NCBI GenBank assembly: GCA_002386405.1
Contig: DGIP01000020.1
Coordinates: 1 to 6,853 of the forward strand
Length of the DNA stretch: 6,853 nucleotides
Origin: Stenotrophomonas maltophilia
GTDB taxonomy: Bacteria > Pseudomonadota > Gammaproteobacteria > Xanthomonadales > Xanthomonadaceae
Reading direction: 5' to 3'
In this document: piece by piece, positions 1 through 5,874 of the stretch
Layout of the letters: every line of letters starts with the position of its first letter
How positions within the stretch are numbered: position 1 is the stretch's first letter
Program-made: the position numbers and the translations under genes
The notes under the pieces: model-generated
The model's database searches: none
What the model was told of the DNA's origin: nothing
Seen by the model: the letters and a program-made list of their open reading frames with translations, nothing else

Positions 1-2007
1 CTGCGGCGCGAAGATCGCCTCCTCCGAGTACCCCGACAGGTTGCCCAGCCCGCCCAGGAAGCCGTAGGTAGCCAGCAGGTTGTCGCCGCCATGGGCCGAT
101 GAAATGCGCAGGCCACCGAGCCAGCGACTTTCGCCGCGCGCCCAGGCGCCATCCCACTGCAGGCGGGTGACCGCTGCAGGATCATCCGTGCCCAGCGCGT
201 CCAGGTAGTGCTGGCGGGTCAGCGACAGGCGCTGGCCGCGGCTGGGGAACGCCGAACTGTCGATGGAATCGTGGCGCAGCTGCCAGCCGATGCTGCCCAT
301 GTCGGCGCGGTAGTTGCCCAGCTCGCTGGGATCGCCCACATCCAACCGGGTGCGCTCCTGTCCGCGTTCGAGGAAGGTGGCCAGTTCCCAGTCCGGATGC
401 GGCGAATACGCCCAACGCAGTCCGCCCAGCCATTGGCTGTAGCGGTACTGCGCCAGCGAACCGCGCTGCAGCAGGGCCAGGTCCAGGTCGGTGGCGCGGT
501 AGCGTGCATAGGTCGACAGCGCGTGCCGGCCGCTGCTGCCGAACGGGTGGTAGTACTCGGCGAAGGCTTCTTCCACCTCGCCCAGCCCGATCCGCAATTT
601 CAGTTCGGCCCCTTGGTCGGTCAGGCCGGTGCGGGTGAATTCGCTGATCAGCTGGTAGTTGCTGCTGCCATCGAAGTCATCGGACAGGCGCAGCGCGAAA
701 TGCAGGAAATCCGGGCCCCAGCGTTTGTCCTGCGGCGCGATGACCAGACCGAACTGGTCTTCGCGCTGGTCCAGCCGCCATTGCACCTGCTCGTAGCGGC
801 CTTCGCCGTAAGTCAACGCAACCTGGCGTTCGATCCGTTCCGGTTGCAGCGGCTGGCCCAGCTGCGGCTGCAGGCGCTGCTCGATGAAGCGCGGGGTGCG
901 CGTGTCCTCGCGCAGCACGTCGATGAACGCCACGATCGGCGTTTCATAGGCCGGCGGCCGGTGCTGCTGCTCGAAGATCGCGTATTGCGCGGGATCAACC
1001 TGGTAGCGCTGGATGCCCGCCACTTCGGCTTGCGCGGCCTGCTCGCCCACGGCCACCGCCGCCGGCGAGTGGTTGAAGTCCTGGCTGCCCATGTCGCCCA
1101 GGGGCGGCGTGATCAGCAGGTCCTGCGCACCCAGCGTCGCCAGCTGCGCATCGACCACGCGCTTCATCAGCACGCCGGCCATCTGGTGGCTGATCGCCAG
1201 CGGCGAATCCAGGCGTTCTTCGGTCATCAACGGCGTGCCCACCCGCACCACGATCAGGCGCTGCGCGCCGAGCCGGCGTGCTTCGTCGATCGGCAGGTTG
1301 TCGACCACGCCACCATCGACCAGCAGGTGGTCCTGGTAACGCACCGGTGCGAACACGCCGGGGACCGACATGCTGGCTCGGATCGCCAGCGCCATGTCGC
1401 CCTGGCCGAACACCACCTTGTCGCCGGTGACGATATCGGTGGCCACCGCGCGGAACGGGATGGGCAGCTGGTCGAAATCGCGCACCTGCCAGGTGGGCAG
1501 CAGCAGCCGGCGCAACAGCATTTCCAGTTTCTGGCCCTGGATCAGGCCACGCGGGAACGCGATCTTGCCGTTGCTCAGGCCGACTTCGACCCCGCCGAGC
1601 AGGCGCAGGTCGTCTTCCTTGCGGCGCATGCTGCGTTCGTTGCGCGGCGGCTTGTCGCGCAGTACTTCGGCCCAGTCGATGCGGTCGAGCACGGTTTCGA
1701 TTTCATTGGCCGAATAACCGGAGGCATACAGCCCGCCGACCACCGCGCCCATCGAGGTGCCGACGATGCAGTCCACCGGCACCCGCTCGCGTTCCAGCAC
1801 CTTGAGCACGCCGATATGCGCCGCGCCGCGCGCGCCGCCACCGCCGAGCACCAGGCAGGTGCGCGGGCGGTCGGGCTGCGTGCCGGCGTGCGTATCTGGC
1901 GTTGCTGGCTGCGCCCCGGCGGCCAGTGGCAGCAGGAGCGCAGCAAGGGATACCAACACGCGGAGCAGGCGCACCTTCGTGTGCGGCGGACGGGGGTCAT
2001 CCTGCAT
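1..2007 (-). CDS. Patatin-like phospholipase with POTRA and outer-membrane beta-barrel (type Vd, PlpD-like), C-terminus cut by window edge
   Basis: Seen: 669 codons are open in one frame down to base 1, with no stop, so the gene is partial. The start is the ATG at 2007-2005, with an AGGAG ribosome site 7 nt upstream. Residues 11-32 form a basic then hydrophobic signal peptide, with likely cleavage after AGA (about residue 32). The patatin domain follows (about 50-330): glycine-rich oxyanion loop GGGGARG at 55-61, nucleophile motif GTSMG at 83-87 (Ser85), and DGG at 231-233 (Asp231), giving a complete Ser-Asp dyad. Residues 358-428 fit a single POTRA. From about 431 the protein has alternating aromatic strands of an Omp85-like barrel, with FPSRG (587-591) and a GGLGNLSGY stretch (652-660). 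Known: PlpD of Pseudomonas aeruginosa has this architecture, is about 730 residues long and is a phospholipase A. Inferred: about 60-70 residues are missing. It acts on phospholipid at or outside the outer membrane. It lies 97 bp downstream of the S9 peptidase gene, on the same strand. Confidence 0.93.
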   Translation of the reverse strand, partial: MQDDPRPPHTKVRLLRVLVSLAALLLPLAAGAQPATPDTHAGTQPDRPRTCLVLGGGGARGAAHIGVLKVLERERVPVDCIVGTSMGAVVGGLYASGYSANEIETVLDRIDWAEVLRDKPPRNERSMRRKEDDLRLLGGVEVGLSNGKIAFPRGLIQGQKLEMLLRRLLLPTWQVRDFDQLPIPFRAVATDIVTGDKVVFGQGDMALAIRASMSVPGVFAPVRYQDHLLVDGGVVDNLPIDEARRLGAQRLIVVRVGTPLMTEERLDSPLAISHQMAGVLMKRVVDAQLATLGAQDLLITPPLGDMGSQDFNHSPAAVAVGEQAAQAEVAGIQRYQVDPAQYAIFEQQHRPPAYETPIVAFIDVLREDTRTPRFIEQRLQPQLGQPLQPERIERQVALTYGEGRYEQVQWRLDQREDQFGLVIAPQDKRWGPDFLHFALRLSDDFDGSSNYQLISEFTRTGLTDQGAELKLRIGLGEVEEAFAEYYHPFGSSGRHALSTYARYRATDLDLALLQRGSLAQYRYSQWLGGLRWAYSPHPDWELATFLERGQERTRLDVGDPSELGNYRADMGSIGWQLRHDSIDSSAFPSRGQRLSLTRQHYLDALGTDDPAAVTRLQWDGAWARGESRWLGGLRISSAHGGDNLLATYGFLGGLGNLSGYSEEAIFAPQ

Positions 2008-2014
2008 GGCAGCG

Positions 2015-2019
2015 CTCCT
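2015..2019 (-). promoter_or_regulatory. Ribosome binding site of the patatin gene
   Basis: The minus strand reads AGGAG, 7 nt before the ATG at 2007-2005. A second ATG at 2000-1998 is in another frame and has no comparable site, so this element fixes the start. The site sits 3 nt from the hairpin at 2023-2053, close enough for that structure to affect ribosome access. Confidence 0.8.
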
Positions 2020-2022
2020 GGC

Positions 2023-2053
2023 GGCACAGTGTGGCCGATGCCCGCACTGTGCC
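2023..2053. repeat. Perfect 9-bp inverted repeat upstream of the patatin gene
   Basis: GGCACAGTG at 2023-2031 is matched exactly by its reverse complement CACTGTGCC at 2045-2053, with a 13-nt spacer. Within the spacer, GGC (2033-2035) can pair with GCC (2040-2042) around a CGAT loop, so a longer imperfect hairpin of about 12 pairs is possible. No run of T follows on either strand, so it is not a standard intrinsic terminator. It could be an operator, an RNA leader structure next to the patatin ribosome site, or part of a composite repeat with the two palindromes beside it. The structure is clear; its function is not. Confidence 0.6.
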
Positions 2054-2065
2054 TGTCCCACCCAA

Positions 2066-2085
2066 GCACGTCCAGATCGACGTGC
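2066..2085. repeat. 7-bp palindrome adjoining the REP element
   Basis: GCACGTC at 2066-2072 pairs with GACGTGC at 2079-2085 across a 6-nt loop. It directly abuts the palindrome at 2086-2104 with no base between them, so the two may be one composite element or two stacked hairpins in the transcript. There is no T-tract. Confidence 0.55.
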
Positions 2086-2108
2086 AGCCACGCAGGGCGT
2101 GGCTCTAC
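2086..2108 (-). repeat. GTAG-type REP palindrome (SMAG-like) fused to the peptidase stop codon
   Basis: Read on the minus strand, the element is GTAG (2108-2105), then AGCCACGC, a CCT loop and GCGTGGCT: a perfect 8-bp stem with a 3-nt loop. A GTAG head followed by a short GC-rich hairpin is the hallmark of the REP class mobilised or maintained by RAYT (REP-associated tyrosine transposase) proteins. Such elements, called SMAG, are very numerous in Stenotrophomonas maltophilia; this is from general knowledge, not a search. The TAG of GTAG is the stop codon of the S9 peptidase gene. The hairpin may stabilise the 3' end of that mRNA or weaken readthrough into the patatin gene. Confidence 0.72.
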
Positions 2109-4561
2109 TTTGCGTTTTTGACGTAGGTGTCGAACCAGTTGAGCATTTCCGAGACGAGCTGCTCGTTGGATTCCAGCGCGGTGTACCAATGGGGTTCGTT
2201 GGGCAGCATCACCAGCCGGGTGATCCCGCCGTTGCCGCGGATCGCCTGGTACAGCTTGCGCGACTGGAACGGTTCGGTACCCGGGTTGGCATCATCCTCG
2301 CCGTGGACCAGCAGCAGCGGCAGCTTGATCTTGTCCGCATAGAAGAACGGCGAGGCCTTCAGGTACACATCCTGCGCCTGCCACACCGAACGCCGCTCGT
2401 TCTGGAAGCCGAACGGGGTGAAGGTCTTGTTGTACGAACCGCTGGTGGCCACGCCGGCCTTGAACAGGTCGGTGTGCGCGATCAGGTTGGCGGTCATCAG
2501 GCCGCCATGGCTGTGCCCGGTGACGCCGATCCGGTTGCGGTCCACCACGCCCAGGTCCACCGCCTTGTCGACCGCGGCCTTGGCATCGGCTTCGAGCTGC
2601 TCCAGGTAGGTGTCGTAGGCGTTCTTCGGATCACCGACGATCGGGAACGAGGCGTTGTCGATGATCGCGTAGCCGGCCAGCAGCATCAGCCGGTACGGCG
2701 CCAGGCGGGTGAAGGTCTGCTGCGAGCCGGAGACCTGCCCGGCCTGCGCCGCATTGGCGAAGTCGGCCGGGTAGGCGTACAGGATCGCCGGCACCCGCTG
2801 GCCTTCCTGGTAGCCCGGCGGGGTGTACAGGGTGAACGACAGGTCCACGCCGTCGGCGCGCTTGTAGGTGACGAGGCGCTTCTTGATCTGGCGCACTTCC
2901 GGGGTCGGGTCGGTCAGCGTAGTCAGCGCGCTGGCGGTGGAGGTGTACTGCGCCTCGCCGTCCTTTGCGCTGGCAGCGCGCTCGCCCTGCTGGCGCAAGA
3001 ACGCATTCGGCGGGTCCATCACCGACTGGTGCCAGGTCAGGTAGCGGCCCGGGATCGCGGTCAGGCCCAACACCTGCTCATAGGCGTCGGCGTCACTGCG
3101 GAACAGCCGTTCGGTCTTGAGGGTGCCCAGGTCCAAGCGGTCCAGGAACGGGCGGTCGCCCTGCGGCGAACTGCCCTGCCCGCGCAGGAACACGAAGCTG
3201 CCGTCCTGGCGCACCACTGGCGCGCCGTTGGGCAGGCGCTTGAACACCAGGTTGCCCGGGTCGGCGTACAGCTCGTCGCTGGACAGGTCCCAGAGCAGGC
3301 GGCCTTCTTTCCCGGGCTGGTCGACATCGACGATGCGGGTCTGCCGCCAATGGCGGTTCTCATCGTTTTCGAACAGGAACGACACCGCCGGATCCGCGCT
3401 CCAGGCGATGCCTTCGAAGCGCTGCGCGGTCCGCGCGATTTCCTGCGGCTTGGCGGAGAACGGTGCCTTCAGCGCCAGCACGCGGTCGCGGTGCGGCACG
3501 GTCACTTTCCAGTCGCCCTTGTCCAGCGCTTCGGCATAGACCAGCGTGGCCGGCTCGGTGGAGCGCCAGTCGAAATCTCGCGGGCCTTCGGGCACGCCGT
3601 GCACCGGCACGCGGTCGGCCAGCGGCAGGCTGGCGATGGGTGTGCTGCGGCCCGTGCCCAGGTCGACCACCGCCACGTCATTGGCGAAACGCTGGTAGGT
3701 CACCGCGTGCGAGAACGGCGCCTTGAGGGTTTCGGTGAGCACATGCACGCCATCGGGCGCGGCATTGACTTCGTTGTACAGCGCCGGCGCACCGATGGCG
3801 CGCACGCTGCCTGCGGTGGCGTCCACCACGGCCAACTGCGAGGCACCGTAGTACGCGAACAGGGCTTCGTCATGCGCGCTGGTCAGGGTGTCGCGGGCTT
3901 CGTAGGTGCTGCTCTCACCGCTGCTGCCGAGTGATTCCTGCACGTCCGGGCCACCGGGGCCGTTGCCGCTGCCGGGGGCCGGGCCCTGGTTGGCCGGCAC
4001 GGTCTTGACCAGCAGCTGCTGCCCGCCGCCGAGCCACTGCACGGTGTAACCGAAGATGGGATTGAGCTGCACGCCCGGGATCTGCCTGACCTGGCCGGTC
4101 TGCGCATCACCGACCCACAGCTGCACCGAGGTATCTACTGCGTTCTGGAACGCGAAGTGGCTGCCATCGGCCGACCACTGCGCCACCCCGGCACAGCCCT
4201 TCGGCAACGCGACCTTGGTGGTGCGGGCGGTGCCGACATCCACCAGCGAGAAATCGGCGACACAGGCCGGAATGCCGTAGCCGCCCTGGGTATCGTGGCG
4301 GCTGCGGTTCTTCGGCTCCAGGCGCACGCCGGCCAGCTTGAGATACGGCTGGGCAACGCGCTCGATCGACGGATAGGTCTGCAGCGTGGTCAGCAGCAGC
4401 CGCTGCCCGCTCGGGTCCAGGCTGGGCTGCGGCGGTGGCGGCGCCTTGAGCACCTTGAGCAGCTGCTCCGGTGGCTTGGCGTAATCGGCGAAGGCCGGTG
4501 CGGCCAGGCTGAGCGCGGCCGCGGCAACGGCCGTGGCAAGACAGGTACGACGGATGAGCAT
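2105..4561 (-). CDS. Exported S9-family serine peptidase, prolyl oligopeptidase fold, glutamyl endopeptidase-like (S9D)
   Basis: This is an 818-residue protein. The start is the ATG at 4561-4559, chosen over an in-frame ATG 39 nt upstream because AAGGGG lies 6 nt before it and it opens directly into a signal peptide (residues 1-25, basic MLIRR then an Ala/Leu core, cleavage after AFA). Residues about 45-550 are a beta-propeller. Residues about 565-815 are the alpha/beta-hydrolase: nucleophile motif GHSHGG at 682-687 (Ser684), HGEDD at 753-757 (catalytic Asp probably 757) and NEPHWY at 788-793 (His791), a complete triad. The HGEDDANPGT context and the early LKAPPPP and KLAGVRLEP segments resemble chloroplast/bacterial glutamyl endopeptidases, which cleave after Glu; specificity here is inferred. 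A Gly/Pro/Ser-rich loop at 191-217 looks disordered. Cys100 and Cys123 could form a disulfide, consistent with a periplasmic location. The stop codon lies within a REP palindrome. The gene is transcribed divergently from the kinase gene. Confidence 0.93.
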   Translation of the reverse strand: MLIRRTCLATAVAAAALSLAAPAFADYAKPPEQLLKVLKAPPPPQPSLDPSGQRLLLTTLQTYPSIERVAQPYLKLAGVRLEPKNRSRHDTQGGYGIPACVADFSLVDVGTARTTKVALPKGCAGVAQWSADGSHFAFQNAVDTSVQLWVGDAQTGQVRQIPGVQLNPIFGYTVQWLGGGQQLLVKTVPANQGPAPGSGNGPGGPDVQESLGSSGESSTYEARDTLTSAHDEALFAYYGASQLAVVDATAGSVRAIGAPALYNEVNAAPDGVHVLTETLKAPFSHAVTYQRFANDVAVVDLGTGRSTPIASLPLADRVPVHGVPEGPRDFDWRSTEPATLVYAEALDKGDWKVTVPHRDRVLALKAPFSAKPQEIARTAQRFEGIAWSADPAVSFLFENDENRHWRQTRIVDVDQPGKEGRLLWDLSSDELYADPGNLVFKRLPNGAPVVRQDGSFVFLRGQGSSPQGDRPFLDRLDLGTLKTERLFRSDADAYEQVLGLTAIPGRYLTWHQSVMDPPNAFLRQQGERAASAKDGEAQYTSTASALTTLTDPTPEVRQIKKRLVTYKRADGVDLSFTLYTPPGYQEGQRVPAILYAYPADFANAAQAGQVSGSQQTFTRLAPYRLMLLAGYAIIDNASFPIVGDPKNAYDTYLEQLEADAKAAVDKAVDLGVVDRNRIGVTGHSHGGLMTANLIAHTDLFKAGVATSGSYNKTFTPFGFQNERRSVWQAQDVYLKASPFFYADKIKLPLLLVHGEDDANPGTEPFQSRKLYQAIRGNGGITRLVMLPNEPHWYTALESNEQLVSEMLNWFDTYVKNAK

Positions 4562-4567
4562 CCAGAT

Positions 4568-4573
4568 CCCCTT
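4568..4573 (-). promoter_or_regulatory. Ribosome binding site of the S9 peptidase gene
   Basis: The minus strand reads AAGGGG, ending 6 nt before the ATG at 4561-4559. It selects this internal start over the longer open frame beginning at 4600, whose extra 13 residues would place a polar stretch before the signal peptide. Confidence 0.7.
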
Positions 4574-4618
4574 GAAGGTGTGGGTCCCGGCGGCGCACAT
4601 GTCGCCGGCATGCCTCTG

Positions 4619-4627
4619 AATCTAGCA
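4619..4627 (-). promoter_or_regulatory. Possible extended -10 promoter for the S9 peptidase gene
   Basis: The minus strand reads TGCTAGATT, which is a TGn extension followed by a hexamer matching 4 of 6 bases of TATAAT. It would start transcription near 4612 and leave a leader of about 50 nt. The -35 position (ATTCCC at 4647-4642 with a 17-nt spacer) is a poor match, so the call rests on the extended -10 alone. The leader would contain a small hairpin (CCGGCG 4587-4592 with CGCCGG 4603-4608). Confidence 0.25.
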
Positions 4628-4670
4628 CCGGGGGATGCGCCGGGAATGGGCCGAAAGCACTGGATGTGCG

Positions 4671-4700
4671 TTCGGGCTGCGTTGGCCGATGCGGTAAAGT
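4671..4700 (+). promoter_or_regulatory. Possible promoter for the kinase/DUF3037 pair
   Basis: TAAAGT at 4695-4700 matches 4 of 6 bases of the -10 consensus and lies about 30 nt before the TTG start. The only candidate -35, TTCGGG at 4671-4676 with an 18-nt spacer, is weak. This is the only AT-leaning hexamer in the right place within the divergent gap of 169 bp (4562-4730); the rest of that gap holds no gene that can be supported. Confidence 0.25.
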
Positions 4701-4730
4701 GGCGCGGTTCGTTCCATCACTGGATGCCCC

Positions 4731-5507
4731 TTGCGTACCGTCCACGCGCTCCGATACATCACCCCGCTCCGCGAGGGCGGTTCGCTGCCCGCCGTGGTCG
4801 AGACCGACGACGATGGCATGGTCGTGCTCAAGTTCCGTGGCGCCGGCCAGGGCCCGAAGGCGCTGATCGCCGAGCTGGTTGCCGGCGAGATCGCACGCAC
4901 GCTGGGCCTGCCGATTCCGGAGATCGTGTTCGTCGAGCTTGACCGCGAGTTCGCGCGCACCGAGCCGGATCCGGAAATCCAGGAGCTGATCCGCGCCAGC
5001 GAGGGCCTGAACCTGGGCAGCGATTACCTGCCCGGTGCGCTCAACTACGACGTGGCGGCGATGCCGGTGGATGCCGACCTCGCCTCGCGGATCGTGTGGT
5101 TCGACGCCTTCACCAGCAATGTGGACCGCACCGCGCGCAACCCGAACCTGATGGTGTGGCACCGCAAGCTGTACCTGATCGACCACGGTGCGGCGATGTA
5201 TTTCCACCACGATTGGGCCAATGCGGGCGAAGCCTGCGAAAAGCCGTTCGTGCTGATCCGCGACCAGGTGCTGTTGCCGTTCGCCTCGACGATTGCCGAG
5301 GTGGACGCCGAGCTGGCGGCGCGGCTGCCGGATGCGGAGATCGAACGCATCGTCGCGCTGGTGCCGGACAGCTGGCTGGTGGACGAACCCGCGTTCGACA
5401 ACCCGGTGGCATACCGCCAGGCGTATGTCGATTACCTCAAGCGCCGCCTGCAGGCGCGCGCCGCGTTCGTACAGGAGGCCATCCGTGCCCACGCTGCACA
5501 CGTATGA
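4731..5507 (+). CDS. HipA-like kinase (compact HipA_2-type family)
   Basis: This is a 258-residue protein starting at TTG 4731. No other start exists between the in-frame TAA at 4695-4697 and the conserved N-terminal segment HALRYITPL; a weak GGA lies 6 nt upstream. Kinase-like residues are in order: VLKF at 32-35 (Lys34, candidate ATP lysine); NVDRTARN at 130-137, with Asp132 and Asn137 spaced as catalytic Asp309 and Asn314 in E. coli HipA (D plus 5); and LIDHGAA at 149-155 (Asp151, candidate magnesium ligand). LNLGSDYLPGA at 93-103 is a family signature. At 258 residues it is far shorter than E. coli HipA (440) and lacks the N-terminal HipA subdomain. It overlaps the DUF3037 gene by 23 bp. 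No HipB-like helix-turn-helix gene flanks it, so a toxin role is not supported by context. Kinase activity is inferred; the substrate is unknown. Confidence 0.88.
   Translation: MRTVHALRYITPLREGGSLPAVVETDDDGMVVLKFRGAGQGPKALIAELVAGEIARTLGLPIPEIVFVELDREFARTEPDPEIQELIRASEGLNLGSDYLPGALNYDVAAMPVDADLASRIVWFDAFTSNVDRTARNPNLMVWHRKLYLIDHGAAMYFHHDWANAGEACEKPFVLIRDQVLLPFASTIAEVDAELAARLPDAEIERIVALVPDSWLVDEPAFDNPVAYRQAYVDYLKRRLQARAAFVQEAIRAHAAHV
5473..5478 (+). promoter_or_regulatory. Ribosome binding site of the DUF3037 gene, inside the kinase gene
   Basis: A full consensus AGGAGG lies 6 nt before GTG 5485 and inside the 3' end of the kinase reading frame. It decides the non-ATG start of the downstream gene and implies translational coupling. 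It is much stronger than the site in front of the kinase, so the second protein may be made in excess. Confidence 0.85.
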
Positions 5508-5874
5508 CTATGCGGTCATCCGCGTGGTACCGCGGGTGGAACGCGAAGAGTTCATCAACGTTGGGGTGATCGTGTCCTGCCCGGGTGCCCGGCACCTGCA
5601 GGCGGCAATCGAGATCGACCCGGCGCGGATGCAGGCGTTCGCGCCGTCGCTGGACCTTGAAGCGCTGCAGCCGTGGCTGGATGCGATCGTGGCGATCTGC
5701 AGGGGCGATGCCAGCGCAGGCCCCATCGCGCAGCTGCCGGCGCGCGCGCGCTTCCATTTCCTCACCGCCAAGCGCAGTTCGGTGGTGCAGATGTCGAGCA
5801 CGCATGTAGGCCGCACCGTCGATCCCGACGGCGTGGTGGAACACCTGATGCGGAAGATGGTGCGGGTGGTGTGA
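5485..5874 (+). CDS. DUF3037 family protein, partner of the HipA-like kinase
   Basis: This is a 129-residue protein starting at GTG 5485. That start is supported by AGGAGG 6 nt upstream and by the conserved N-terminus, YDYAVIRVVPRVEREEFINVG at residues 7-27. The open frame runs further upstream, but only as a shadow of the kinase gene. Other visible segments are an acidic and hydrophobic helical stretch (about 47-73) and a conserved-looking RSSVVQMS at 97-104. There is no signal peptide, membrane segment or helix-turn-helix, so it is probably cytoplasmic and not a HipB-like repressor. The family is of unknown function. From general knowledge, DUF3037 genes often lie directly beside HipA_2-type kinase genes, as here, which suggests a working pair. 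The gene ends in TGA, directly against the stop codon of the convergent dehydrogenase gene. Confidence 0.85.
   Translation: MPTLHTYDYAVIRVVPRVEREEFINVGVIVSCPGARHLQAAIEIDPARMQAFAPSLDLEALQPWLDAIVAICRGDASAGPIAQLPARARFHFLTAKRSSVVQMSSTHVGRTVDPDGVVEHLMRKMVRVV

Noticed and set aside
2066..2104. Intrinsic terminator after the peptidase gene
   Set aside because: The hairpins are strong, but neither is followed by a T run on the minus strand, and the GTAG head fits a REP element better.
208..2121. Plus-strand open frame of 637 codons opposite the patatin gene
   Set aside because: It is the mirror of a real minus-strand gene whose catalytic motifs, signal peptide and ribosome site are all present; the composition is low-complexity Arg/Ala/Gln/His, as expected for an antisense frame in high-GC DNA.
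1757..3934. Plus-strand open frame of 725 codons spanning the palindromic gap and most of the peptidase gene
   Set aside because: It runs antisense through two real genes and a REP, with no recognisable domain or ribosome site; it stays open only because stop codons are scarce at this GC content.
4559..4600. Start of the peptidase at the upstream ATG 4600
   Set aside because: It would add 13 polar residues before a textbook signal peptide and has no good ribosome site, whereas ATG 4561 has AAGGGG at 6-nt spacing.
4107..5501. Minus-strand open frame of 464 codons opposite the kinase gene
   Set aside because: It crosses the divergent promoter region and overlaps the kinase and the peptidase N-terminus in a wrong frame; the kinase frame on the other strand carries conserved motifs and explains the openness.
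5738..5756. GCGCGC-rich tract inside the DUF3037 gene as a repeat or phase-variable site
   Set aside because: It is a short alternating GC run encoding an Ala/Arg stretch with ordinary codons; too short and irregular to support slippage.
4731..5874. Classical HipBA toxin-antitoxin module
   Set aside because: There is no helix-turn-helix HipB-like protein on either side, the kinase lacks the HipA N-terminal module, and DUF3037 shows no DNA-binding motif; calling it a toxin-antitoxin pair would go beyond the evidence.
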